NCBI GenBank assembly: GCA_013298945.1
Contig: JAAFJR010000001.1
Location: 186,001 to 250,000 of the forward strand
DNA: 64,000 nt
DNA from: Polaromonas sp.
GTDB taxonomy: Bacteria > Pseudomonadota > Gammaproteobacteria > Burkholderiales > Burkholderiaceae_C
Direction: 5' to 3'
Part shown: positions 1 to 7,157 of the stretch, piece after piece
How positions within the stretch are numbered: the stretch's first letter is position 1
Layout of the letters: each line of letters begins with the position of its first letter
The notes under the pieces: generated by a model
Told to the model about the DNA's origin: nothing
What the model saw: the letters and a program-made list of their open reading frames with translations, nothing else
The model's database searches: none
Translations under genes and position numbers: made by a program

Positions 1-821
1 CCCTAGAACTCCTCAAAGAACTGCACATCCTCACCCGCGAAGGCAAGCTTAACCAAGACTCGCGCCGTAAGCTCAAACAGGTCTACCACCTCTACGGCTT
101 CATTGAAAAACTACTCCTTGAATTGCCAGCCAACGAAAAAGGTTTGACGCTAGCCGACCACGGCGCTGGCAAATCCTACCTCGGCTTCATCATTTACGAC
201 TTGTTTTTTAACGCCAGAAAGTCAGCAGATACGGCAAACGCAAACCGCACAGGTCATATTTACGGCATAGAAACCCGCCAAGAGCTGGTGCAAAAGTCGC
301 GTGAACTGGCGGAACGGCTGGGTTTCAAAGGCATGTCTTTCCTCAACCTCAGCGTGGCAGACGCAGCGCAGTCGGCAGATTTACCACCGCAAATCGATAT
401 CGTCACCGGCTTGCACGCCTGCGACACCGCCACCGACGACGCCATCGCCTTCGGCCTGCAAAAGCGCGCCAAGTACATGGTTTTGGTGCCCTGCTGCCAA
501 GCAGAAGTAGCTGCTCACTTACGCAATAACCGTGGCCTAGCCGTCGCCAAGACCTCGTTGGCCGAGCTGTGGCGACACCCCCTGCACACTCGCGAGCTAG
601 GCAGCCAAATCACCAACGTCCTGCGCTGCCTCTACCTAGAAGCCAGTGGTTACCAAGTGACGGTAACGGAGCTGGTCGGCTGGGAGCACAGCATGAAAAA
701 CGAACTGATTTTGGCGAAATACACAGGGCATAAAAAGAAAGAGGCCGCAGACCACTTGCGCGAGGTATTGGCGCAGTTTGGACTGGAAGAGCTGCTGCAG
801 ACGCGGTTTAAGCTGGTTTGA
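1..821 (+). CDS. SAM-dependent methyltransferase, 5' end outside window
   Basis: Partial gene. The frame is open from base 3 and ends at TGA 819-821, so the start lies before the window; a TTG at 123 is in frame but unlikely to be the start because the upstream codons read as ordinary protein. The visible part has a class I methyltransferase layout: a glycine-containing motif I (LADHGAGKSYLGF), an acidic residue ending the second strand (IYGIETR), and a DIVTGLHACDTATDDA motif followed by VPCCQ. The HACDTATD/PCCQ pattern is typical of the Methyltransf_32 family, also found in GSTCD-type proteins. The substrate is unknown. A copy of the dispersed repeat follows the stop. Confidence 0.75.
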   Translation, partial: LELLKELHILTREGKLNQDSRRKLKQVYHLYGFIEKLLLELPANEKGLTLADHGAGKSYLGFIIYDLFFNARKSADTANANRTGHIYGIETRQELVQKSRELAERLGFKGMSFLNLSVADAAQSADLPPQIDIVTGLHACDTATDDAIAFGLQKRAKYMVLVPCCQAEVAAHLRNNRGLAVAKTSLAELWRHPLHTRELGSQITNVLRCLYLEASGYQVTVTELVGWEHSMKNELILAKYTGHKKKEAADHLREVLAQFGLEELLQTRFKLV

Positions 822-851
822 GCTTTTAAATGCCATTTTAGAGGTAAAAAT

Positions 852-899
852 GGCTATAGATGCCATATTTATTGCCTGAGCAGCTATTAATAATATAGC
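852..899 (+). repeat. Dispersed three-hairpin repeat, copy 1
   Basis: Forward copy between the convergent methyltransferase gene and the DUF3617 gene. It keeps the central TTTATTGCCTGAGCAGC core and the AT-rich third hairpin ending in ATAGC. The first hairpin is partly decayed (GGCTATAGATGCC). Confidence 0.85.
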
Positions 900-920
900 A
901 AAACTGGCTGTGATGAGTAA

Positions 921-1469
921 CTATTTTTGACTCTTTTTGTTAGAGCTGGCTTGGGCTTCGTCCATTGCTTTTTGGATTTTTTCCTCCAAACTGCCAACAG
1001 AGGATGATTCTTTGCCTGTGCAGTTACCCATGCGGGTGGTTAAATTCTCTTGCTCAAATACAGTTTTTCCCCCACTTTCAACGCGGTAGCTCTTAGTTTT
1101 AAGTTGGTTTGGAGACAAGACCGTAATCTCTGTGTAGTCCACATAAGCGGCTGCACCTTTAGGTGAGCATTCACGTTTAGAGGTATGAACTGCGCCTGAT
1201 TTGCTGTATTCAAATGCTTTGCAGCCTTTTTCTGCTTTCAGCACGTTGTCAGATGCGATTTTTGCCTCATCTAACATTGCTTTTGTGACGCACTGTTGAC
1301 TGGTCATAGCTTTCATACCTGTCATTTTCATCTCCGTTTTGAATATGCCGGGTTTGAATTGTGGCCAATCGCTGGGAAGTTCAAAACTAAAAGCGGTAGC
1401 ACTTATCAGCACAAGACTGATAGCTATGACGGTATTTTGTGGGGTGAATTTCATTTTTTTGGTTTGCAT
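921..1469 (-). CDS. Exported DUF3617-type protein
   Basis: About 182 residues from the ATG at 1469. A longer reading would begin at TTG 1523 without a visible ribosome site, and ATG 1454 is a third option. The N terminus is lysine-rich and followed by a hydrophobic stretch (TVIAISLVLISATAFS), a Sec signal peptide. The mature part has the DUF3617 pattern: a 'P-G-x-F/W' opening (FKPGIF), a cysteine in QQCVT, a C-K-x-F motif, and a late Cys in MGNCTG. The function of this periplasmic family is not known. It is the last gene of a four-gene minus-strand operon of exported proteins. Confidence 0.7.
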   Translation of the reverse strand: MQTKKMKFTPQNTVIAISLVLISATAFSFELPSDWPQFKPGIFKTEMKMTGMKAMTSQQCVTKAMLDEAKIASDNVLKAEKGCKAFEYSKSGAVHTSKRECSPKGAAAYVDYTEITVLSPNQLKTKSYRVESGGKTVFEQENLTTRMGNCTGKESSSVGSLEEKIQKAMDEAQASSNKKSQK

Positions 1470-1529
1470 TTTGTTGTAAATAGTTCGTAAGGTATGAGGG
1501 TCAACTCGGTGATCAATTCCCAAAGTTTG

Positions 1530-2123
1530 TTATTTTCGATGAGGCAGACACTCACCCAACCATGTGTGCAGGGTGCGGGTAACTTCAGATTTGGGTGGTA
1601 GCTGTGGTTTTCCTACTTTGGGGACGTAGCTCAGGGTGGTGGTTGAAACCATTTCATATTTCTTGAGTGGCTCATTTACTGGGCTTATAGGCCGCACCCA
1701 GCCGACAATGCTCGTGATTTCGCGGTCAAGTCGGCAAGTGTCGCTCGTGCCAAACTCGTTGATTGATGTTGCGCCAGAAACGCGGGTGCGAGCTATGACC
1801 ATGGTTTTGGTGCAACCCTCACCAGCTTCTTCTCCCGCAGCTAGTGCATGCTTGCGCCAATCGTTGCTTAGTCGGCAACTTTGAACAGCAGAGTTCGCTT
1901 CAGGTTTGCCTTGTGCATCCAAAAGTTCATCTTGCCACAAGCCGGCCTTCATGGGAACGGCTTGCTTGAGCGGCACGATGTCTTGTGTTAATGTGGCTGG
2001 CTTGGTGTAACAGCCTCCAGGCAGAACGCTGGTGCAAGTGTTGGCGGCTTGGCTGGTTTGACTGTTGCTGATGGCAGCAACAGCGCAAGTCATAACAAGG
2101 GAGATAATCGGCACTTTTTGCAT
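1530..2123 (-). CDS. Exported DUF3617-like protein
   Basis: 197 residues with a clear signal peptide (IISLVMTCAVAAISNSQTSQAA). The mature protein has the same landmarks as its downstream neighbour: KAGLWQ near the start of the domain, cysteine-containing SCRL and DTCRL segments, and a final LGECLP. I therefore read it as a diverged DUF3617 paralogue. The ATG at 2121-2123 is 13 bases after the stop of the upstream DUF1566 gene, so the two are very probably co-transcribed. No enzymatic motif is visible. Confidence 0.6.
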   Translation of the reverse strand: MQKVPIISLVMTCAVAAISNSQTSQAANTCTSVLPGGCYTKPATLTQDIVPLKQAVPMKAGLWQDELLDAQGKPEANSAVQSCRLSNDWRKHALAAGEEAGEGCTKTMVIARTRVSGATSINEFGTSDTCRLDREITSIVGWVRPISPVNEPLKKYEMVSTTTLSYVPKVGKPQLPPKSEVTRTLHTWLGECLPHRK

Positions 2124-2136
2124 GTTTAAAACAGCG

Positions 2137-3096
2137 TTAGTTCATCACCACCAAACGCACAGGTTTGTATTCGCCACGATACGCACCTTGGTTGTCTGTA
2201 CTGCCATCTGGTCTTACGACCTTAGCCCAAGACACATCGTTTTCTAAAATACTCTCTGATGAAGTCCAGTACCAAGTGAATACTGTATTTGGAAAGTATT
2301 GCGCGAGTGCTGTTGTGTTGTTAGCGGAATACAAGACTGTCAGTACGCTTTGGCTGGGCAGCATCCAATTGGTATAACCACAAATACTGTTAGAGTTAAC
2401 GTGGTCAATGTAGTACTGCGCGTTGGTGTCGTTATAGATTTCGTTAACTGTCGCAGGCCGATATCCGTCGCCTTGCGCTTGTCTGTGTCCTGAGGTATCG
2501 AAATTTCTGAATATATTGTCCTTGTCGCGTAAACCACCGTCATCAGTTTTACCCTCCCAAATCAAGCCAGTCGCGTTATCGCGCACACACTCTGTTTTGT
2601 CGTAATAAGTGGCTATATTGTTAGCATCGCAGCCTTTGAAGACCAAGCTGTAGCCTGTACTGCCAATTGATGCAGCAGTGCAAGCTTTAGGGGTAGGTGA
2701 TGGAGCCGGAGCCGGTGTTGGTGTTGGTGCTGCAGCCAAACAAGCTGCTCCTTTGACCGTCACTGTGTAAGTGACTTTGGTGCTGCCGTCTGGCGCAGTG
2801 ATGGTGAAATCTACGGGTTTGCTATAGTCGCGCGGAACGCGGGGGTCGGGGCTGATGGTGGCGCCGTTGGCTTGTACGCCTACCGCCATATTTTCGATAT
2901 TAGTAGCGCAGTTGCCAAGACCGCTTAAATCAATGGTGATGTTTTGCCCGCTGACTGTTCCTTTGATGCCATAAGCTGAGAAGTCTGCAGCAACAGCAGT
3001 GGGATCAGCGCTATTGCCACTACAAGCGACCAGCACTGTCATGGAAGTTGCGACTGCAATGGTTTGCAAAGCGATTTTCAAAGATGCTATTTTCAT
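2137..3096 (-). CDS. DUF1566 (Lcl C-terminal domain) lipoprotein
   Basis: 319 residues. The signal peptide ends in a lipobox (VLVAC), so Cys 25 should be lipidated. Residues about 35-120 form a beta-rich segment with YSKPVDFTITAPDGSTKVTY, resembling bacterial surface beta-sandwich modules. A Pro/Thr/Ser/Ala linker (about 123-135) leads to a DUF1566 domain with its signature residues: ATGLIWEGKTDDGG near its start, CGYTNWMLPS in the middle, and FTWYWTSSE near the end. Such domains occur on secreted proteins of unknown function. A paralogue lies immediately upstream, and the two share the D-K-x-x-x-F-x-N-F-D element. Confidence 0.8.
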   Translation of the reverse strand: MKIASLKIALQTIAVATSMTVLVACSGNSADPTAVAADFSAYGIKGTVSGQNITIDLSGLGNCATNIENMAVGVQANGATISPDPRVPRDYSKPVDFTITAPDGSTKVTYTVTVKGAACLAAAPTPTPAPAPSPTPKACTAASIGSTGYSLVFKGCDANNIATYYDKTECVRDNATGLIWEGKTDDGGLRDKDNIFRNFDTSGHRQAQGDGYRPATVNEIYNDTNAQYYIDHVNSNSICGYTNWMLPSQSVLTVLYSANNTTALAQYFPNTVFTWYWTSSESILENDVSWAKVVRPDGSTDNQGAYRGEYKPVRLVVMN

Positions 3097-3158
3097 AATT
3101 TTTTTGTATTAAATGAGGACAAGAAATGAAGATAAGGTTTGAGAAGCGCATGAGCTAC

Positions 3159-3875
3159 TTAATTGCGAACTAAGCGGATTCTGTATGAGAAATGGCGATA
3201 AATCGGGCTGTACTTACCATTGGCAAATTCAAAAACCATTGCATATTCTGGCGAGGACGCATTTGCAGATTTGGTTGACGTCCAGTAGAAGGTGGCTTTG
3301 GTCTCTGGAAACCAAGTGGTGAATGTTCTAGGACCAGGGGCAGGAATACTGGTATCTAACAGAGTAGTAAGTTCAGCTACTGTGGGTAAACGCCAGTCGT
3401 TGAATCCGCACAAGCTGCTCGAATTTGCAGCATTGGCTAAGCCGATGCCGTTGTTAGGATCGTTGATTTGAGCGTGTGTCGGGTTTGAATAAGGGCCTGC
3501 TGCACCATTTGCAAATTGTGGTTCCAGTGTGCTGTCGAAGTTTGTGAAAGTTCTGTCTTTGTCGCGAATGCCGCCGTCGCTGGTTTTTAGTTCCCAAGTT
3601 AACCCAGTTGTTGCGTCTTGCACGCAGCCGCCGTTGACGGCAGAAAATCGAGCTGGCGTAGGCGCTGGTGTGGGGCTTGGGCTCGGTGTAGGCGATGGAG
3701 ACGGGGAGGGTGAGGGTGTAGGCGTAGGACTTGGCGTTACAGCTGGCGAAGGTGTATCCGCAAGCGCTGCGGTTGTGTCTACAGAGTCACCGCCGCCGCA
3801 AGCACTTAGCAAGGCGGATACGAAAAGTGCGCTCAATAGCGGAGTATTTAAGTGTTTTACAGCATACATATTCAC
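3159..3875 (-). CDS. DUF1566 lipoprotein with Ser-Pro-Thr linker
   Basis: 238 residues; ATG at 3873-3875, with a second in-frame ATG two codons later. The lipobox is ALLSAC followed by GGG. A 35-residue low-complexity linker built of T-P-S-P units (about residues 45-78) separates the lipid anchor from a DUF1566 domain that has TTGLTWELKTSDGG, CGFNDWRLPT and TFYWTSTKS. It is the first gene of the exported-protein operon, 62 bases upstream of its paralogue. The gap upstream is shared with the divergent GntR regulator and holds a perfect palindrome, so control by that regulator is likely but inferred. Confidence 0.8.
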   Translation of the reverse strand: MNMYAVKHLNTPLLSALFVSALLSACGGGDSVDTTAALADTPSPAVTPSPTPTPSPSPSPSPTPSPSPTPAPTPARFSAVNGGCVQDATTGLTWELKTSDGGIRDKDRTFTNFDSTLEPQFANGAAGPYSNPTHAQINDPNNGIGLANAANSSSLCGFNDWRLPTVAELTTLLDTSIPAPGPRTFTTWFPETKATFYWTSTKSANASSPEYAMVFEFANGKYSPIYRHFSYRIRLVRN

Positions 3876-3906
3876 ATCCTTAAGTTTTAATGCAAGGCGA
3901 GTTTAC

Positions 3907-3947
3907 ACCAAAAAGATACCAATAAATATTATTGGTATCTTTTTGGT
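3907..3947. promoter_or_regulatory. Perfect 18-bp-arm palindrome, probable regulator operator
   Basis: The left arm ACCAAAAAGATACCAATA (3907-3924) and the right arm TATTGGTATCTTTTTGGT (3930-3947) are exact reverse complements around the 5-base spacer AATAT. The site lies in the gap between the DUF1566 lipoprotein gene and the GntR/UTRA gene. Position and symmetry suit an operator for that dimeric regulator, controlling one or both genes. There is no poly-T tract fitting only one direction, so a terminator is less likely. Confidence 0.7.
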
Positions 3948-4001
3948 AAAATTCACATAAATTTGCTGTATTTGCTTCAGTTGCTGAATAAAATAAGCCT
4001 C

Positions 4002-4802
4002 ATGGTCATGAAAAAAAACGTACCCTCCACCACTATTGACTTTGAGCAGCGCTCGAGTCAGACGCTCGTGGATAAATTAAGTGTGGATAACGCGACTTCA
4101 GAGCCATACTACAGTCAAATTCAACGGCAAATTCAGCAATTGATTGATGTCGGAGAGCTAGAGTCAGGCGCTAGTTTGCCCTCAGAGCGGGACTTGGCTG
4201 AGGCTTTGCATGTGAGCCGAACTACCGTAAAGCGTTGCTACGACGCCCTGCGCGAAAGTCAGGCTTTAAGCACGCACGGTCGGGGTGGAACTGTGGTGAA
4301 AGCTCCGCCAAAAGTGACCCCAAGCTTAGGCAAACTCAAGGGTTTTACAGAGGAAATGCGCGAGCTGGGTATGACGCCATCTACCCAAGTCATGGAGCAT
4401 GAGGTGCTGCAAGACCGCACGGTGGCGTCTATATTTCAGCGCCCGTCGAGCGCCTCTTTCCTGAAATTAGTGCGTTTGCGCAGTGCTGACGATGTCGTTA
4501 TGACACGCGAGGTAGCGTGGTATGACCTTACATTAGCCCCCAATTTAGCCAATTGGGATACCAGCGGCTCTGCCTATGATTTTCTTAAAAACCACTGTGG
4601 CGTGAATTTGGTATCTGCAGAGCAAACTGTTGAAGCAGTGTTGAGTTCTAAGCAAGAATCACAAGCTTTCGGATTCAGCGCGCCAGCGCCATGTTTGCTT
4701 TTCAAGCGCCGTAGCTACGCGAGGGGTAATTTTTTAGCCGAATACGTGGAAGGCACATTTCGTGGCGATGCGTATGCCTATAAAATTCAATTATCTGCTT
4801 GA
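4002..4802 (+). CDS. GntR-family (HutC/UTRA subfamily) transcriptional regulator
   Basis: 266 residues from ATG 4002; ATG 4008 is equally possible, and an upstream TTG at 3963 seems too far out. Residues about 40-105 form the GntR winged helix (PYYSQIQRQIQQLI, then SLPSERDLAEALHVSRTTVK as the recognition part, then a GRGG-containing wing). The C-terminal half is a UTRA ligand-binding domain (FTEEMRELGMTPSTQV, then TREVAWYDL). UTRA regulators usually sense small metabolites, often sugar phosphates. It is divergent from the exported-protein operon and convergent with the sugar-kinase pair. The palindrome 55 bases upstream of the start is its likely operator. Confidence 0.85.
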   Translation: MVMKKNVPSTTIDFEQRSSQTLVDKLSVDNATSEPYYSQIQRQIQQLIDVGELESGASLPSERDLAEALHVSRTTVKRCYDALRESQALSTHGRGGTVVKAPPKVTPSLGKLKGFTEEMRELGMTPSTQVMEHEVLQDRTVASIFQRPSSASFLKLVRLRSADDVVMTREVAWYDLTLAPNLANWDTSGSAYDFLKNHCGVNLVSAEQTVEAVLSSKQESQAFGFSAPAPCLLFKRRSYARGNFLAEYVEGTFRGDAYAYKIQLSA

Positions 4803-4816
4803 AATCATAAAAAAAT

Positions 4817-4863
4817 GCTGTAGCCGGCATATTTATTGCCTGAGTAGCTACTATTTTAATAGC
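4817..4863 (+). repeat. Dispersed three-hairpin repeat, copy 2
   Basis: Forward copy in the convergent gap between the GntR gene and the PfkB kinase gene. It contains GCTGTAGCCGGCATATTTAT and TGCCTGAGTAGCT, close to consensus; the third hairpin is slightly rearranged (CTACTATTTTAATAGC). Its right end touches the stop codon of the kinase gene on the opposite strand. Confidence 0.9.
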
Positions 4864-5831
4864 TATTTATTGATGCTTTGATTGCTTATAAAGGTATCCA
4901 AGTCCACGCGAAGGGGCAATGCATCCAGTACGCCGAGCTGTCGCGCCACCATTGCACCGCAGGCATTGGCATGCTGCAAAGCTTGCTGCATGGATATCGT
5001 ATTCCCCCCCAATGCCACGCACAACGCACTGGCAAAAGCGTCACCTGCGCCTACGGTATCTACGGCCTGAATCTCATAGGATGGCGCTGAAATCGGTAAA
5101 CCATCCGTTGTATCAGCGCTGAAGGCAAGGCTTCCTTGGTCACCTAAAGTCACTATGAGCCATTTACCTTTGAAATAAGTCCAAAAAGAGTCCAAATTGT
5201 TTTGTATGGCTAAGCTGGCAGTTGCCAAATCCAACCCGGATAAGCTCTTTGCGAGATTCAGAAGTGATGCTACCTCGACCTCGTTGACCACTAAAACGTC
5301 GACACAGTCTAAAAGTTCAGCCGGTATGGATTGCCATGGCGACGGGTTTAGGACGGTGATTGCTTTATTTTTTGCAATACTGAACGCCCGCGTCAGCACT
5401 GCCAGTGAAGTTTCGAATTGGCCATAAATCAAGTCAGCAGCTTCAATGGCGGGTTTGGCTAAATCTGCATGCTGCTCTGTTAACAACAAGTTGGGGCCGG
5501 GAAACACGGCTATCGCATTTTGCCCGTTAGCTGCAATGTGGCCCGAACCGTAACCAGATTGTGCTGCCAGTTTGTGAACGTGTTGGCTGTCCACGCCTTC
5601 AGCTGCCAAAAGCCTGAGCAGGTCATCTGCAGCCGCATCATTACCGATACCTAACATCACATCGACTTTGGCATCTGGTGCTAATCGACGGCTACCGATC
5701 GCCACGTTCAAGCCTTTGCCGCCGGCTTCAATGGACAAAGATTCAGCAGTCAACGATTCGCCAGGCAACGGCAGGCGCGGCACTTTCCAGCAACAAGCTT
5801 GCACAAAGCTTCCCAAAACGAGAATTTTCAT
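4863..5831 (-). CDS. PfkB-family sugar kinase, ribokinase-like
   Basis: 322 residues, the usual length for the family. The N-terminal PfkB signature is AGGKGLNVA (about residues 36-44) and the C-terminal one is DTVGAGDAF, whose aspartate is the catalytic base (about residue 265) with the anion hole in GAGD. ATP-dependent phosphorylation of a sugar or nucleoside is expected; the overall pattern is closest to ribokinases, but the substrate cannot be fixed from sequence. Nine bases separate it from the upstream SemiSWEET transporter gene, so uptake and phosphorylation of the same sugar is a reasonable inference. Its last codons run into a dispersed-repeat copy. Confidence 0.8.
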   Translation of the reverse strand: MKILVLGSFVQACCWKVPRLPLPGESLTAESLSIEAGGKGLNVAIGSRRLAPDAKVDVMLGIGNDAAADDLLRLLAAEGVDSQHVHKLAAQSGYGSGHIAANGQNAIAVFPGPNLLLTEQHADLAKPAIEAADLIYGQFETSLAVLTRAFSIAKNKAITVLNPSPWQSIPAELLDCVDVLVVNEVEVASLLNLAKSLSGLDLATASLAIQNNLDSFWTYFKGKWLIVTLGDQGSLAFSADTTDGLPISAPSYEIQAVDTVGAGDAFASALCVALGGNTISMQQALQHANACGAMVARQLGVLDALPLRVDLDTFISNQSINK

Positions 5832-5839
5832 GCCAGTCT

Positions 5840-6112
5840 TTATGAGATTTTTTTATTTGTGTAAATCAGCTTCATCGCTGTAATGGCACCCGTTAACACC
5901 ACCATGACAGAGTTTGCCACCACCAGCGGCAAATCACCTTTCAGCCAGCCGTATACAAGCCAAAGTGCTAAACCAAAAGTCAAAATCATGTAGGTTGGCA
6001 AAGATATACCGCTGACATCCTTGGTTTTCCAAGTTCGCCAAACTTGTGGTGCAAAAGAGCTGGTGGTAAAGCAAGTCGCAATCAATCCTAGCGTGTCTAA
6101 ACTATTCATCAA
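5840..6112 (-). CDS. SemiSWEET sugar transporter
   Basis: 90 residues with three predicted membrane helices, the size of bacterial SemiSWEETs, which work as dimers and carry mono- or disaccharides by facilitated diffusion. The PQ-loop motif is SFAPQVWRTWKTKDVSGIS. A second-helix 'LTFGLALWLVYGW' and a conserved Asn in the third helix (VVANSVMVVL) complete the pattern. ATG at 6110-6112. It precedes the PfkB kinase gene on the same strand and probably shares its transcript. Confidence 0.85.
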   Translation of the reverse strand: MMNSLDTLGLIATCFTTSSFAPQVWRTWKTKDVSGISLPTYMILTFGLALWLVYGWLKGDLPLVVANSVMVVLTGAITAMKLIYTNKKIS

Positions 6113-6219
6113 AGTCTCTTTGTCTCGAAATGTAATTTTTGATGACGGGGATTATAAGCAAATTACTGAGGTTACAACTTTAACGTTAATGAGGGTCAGA
6201 TTCCAATTAAAATCCCTGC

Positions 6220-6918
6220 ATGGCACGTCTTCCACGCTTAACACTTGCAGGCTACCCGCATCACATCATCCAGCGGGGGAACAACCGTCAGGCGATTTTT
6301 GCGTCTGCTGCGGATTACCAAACGTTGCTGGATTTGCTTCATGAGAACGCGCAAAAATTCAAGGTGGCGATTCATGGCTATGTGCTGATGACGAATCACT
6401 TCCACCTGCTGGCCACGCCTGAAACGGCCGACGGTTTGCCGCAGATGATGCAGGCGGTGGGGCGGCGCTATGTGCGGTGGTTCAACGATGCGCTGGGGCG
6501 CTCAGGCACTTTGTGGGAGGGGCGGTACAAGTCCACGGTGATTGACAGCGATGCTTATTTGCTCAGCTGCATGGCCTATTTGGACTTGAACCCCGTGCGC
6601 GCGGGCATGGTGGTGCAGGCGGCGGATTATGCCCATTCCAGCCACAGCCACTACATTGGACAGCGGGTGGACAAATTAATCACCCCGCACCCGCTCGTTT
6701 GGGGGCTGGGCAACACGCCGTTTGCGCGTGAGGCTGCGTATGCCGATTTGGTGCGTGGCGGCATCAGCACGGTGCAAACCGCGCAATTGACGGATGCTGC
6801 GCTGCGCGGTTGGGCGCTGGGTGATGCAGATTTTGTGGCGAGTTTGCAAACGCTTACCGCGCGGCGTGTGAGTAAAGCGGCGGCTGGACGGCCTTTTAAA
6901 ACACTAAAAACATCATAA
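6220..6918 (+). CDS. REP-associated tyrosine transposase (Y1/HUH family)
   Basis: 232 residues. The opening is typical of REP-associated transposases (MARLPRLTLAGYPHHIIQRG, then NNRQAIF). The metal-binding HUH motif is in MTNHFHLLATP (about residues 62-72). GTLWEGRYKS and a tyrosine in YLDLNPVRAGMV, the expected nucleophile region, follow. These single-strand DNA transposases are related to IS200/IS605 TnpA and are thought to process REP-type hairpins. The gene appears intact. The base composition is GC-richer than the surrounding intergenic DNA. No accessory gene is present. Confidence 0.9.
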   Translation: MARLPRLTLAGYPHHIIQRGNNRQAIFASAADYQTLLDLLHENAQKFKVAIHGYVLMTNHFHLLATPETADGLPQMMQAVGRRYVRWFNDALGRSGTLWEGRYKSTVIDSDAYLLSCMAYLDLNPVRAGMVVQAADYAHSSHSHYIGQRVDKLITPHPLVWGLGNTPFAREAAYADLVRGGISTVQTAQLTDAALRGWALGDADFVASLQTLTARRVSKAAAGRPFKTLKTS

Positions 6919-6933
6919 AAATGGCATAAATTT

Positions 6934-6980
6934 GTCTGTAGCCTGCGTATTTGTTGCCTTAATAGCTATAAAAATTATAG
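6934..6980 (+). repeat. Dispersed three-hairpin repeat, copy 3
   Basis: Forward copy starting 15 bases after the transposase stop codon and lying within the inverted repeats of the element. It reads GTCTGTAGCCTGCGTATTTG, TTGCCTTAATAGC, then TATAAAAATTATAG. The third hairpin is intact. Confidence 0.85.
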
Positions 6981-7089
6981 TAACTACAATTTTTCGGCAC
7001 TTCGATGGCGTTTCATTTCAATCTGTCCCTAGTTAATTTTAGAGTGAATCAGTCGAGAATTAATTAGAATCTGACCCCAATTAAAAAGA

Positions 7090-7118
7090 TTGGCAAGCTT
7101 GTTGCAGTGCAGTAAAAT
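7090..7118 (+). promoter_or_regulatory. Probable sigma-70 promoter of gltB
   Basis: TTGGCA (7090-7095), 17 bases, then TAAAAT (7113-7118), both close to consensus. The ribosome site GAGGA (7146-7150) and the gltB ATG (7158) follow at suitable distances. The promoter begins 12 bases beyond the right end of the transposase element. Confidence 0.6.
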
Positions 7119-7157
7119 CGTCACCCTAATCTGATTTGCTGACCTGAGGACTGCGCT

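Larger units (their letters stand above)
6193..7077. mobile_element. REP-associated transposase element with inverted ends
   Basis: The left end GGGTCAGATTCCAATT (6193-6208) matches the reverse complement of AATTAGAATCTGACCC (7062-7077) at 15 of 16 bases. Between them is a single Y1/HUH transposase gene. This GGGTCAGATTC type of sequence is a common flank of such transposases as I know them. The right end sits directly upstream of the gltB promoter. A copy of the dispersed three-hairpin repeat (6934-6980) lies inside the element, after the transposase stop. No target-site duplication is obvious. Confidence 0.6.

Noticed and set aside
3655-3740. Short tandem units that might suggest a CRISPR or VNTR locus
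   Set aside because: They are the codon repeats of the T-P-S-P protein linker; there are no spacers or regular direct repeats.
3529-3960. Long open frame on the plus strand, rich in Gly-Val-Gly, opposite the DUF1566 lipoprotein
   Set aside because: It is the antisense of the Thr-Pro-Ser linker; the low-complexity DNA keeps the other frame open.
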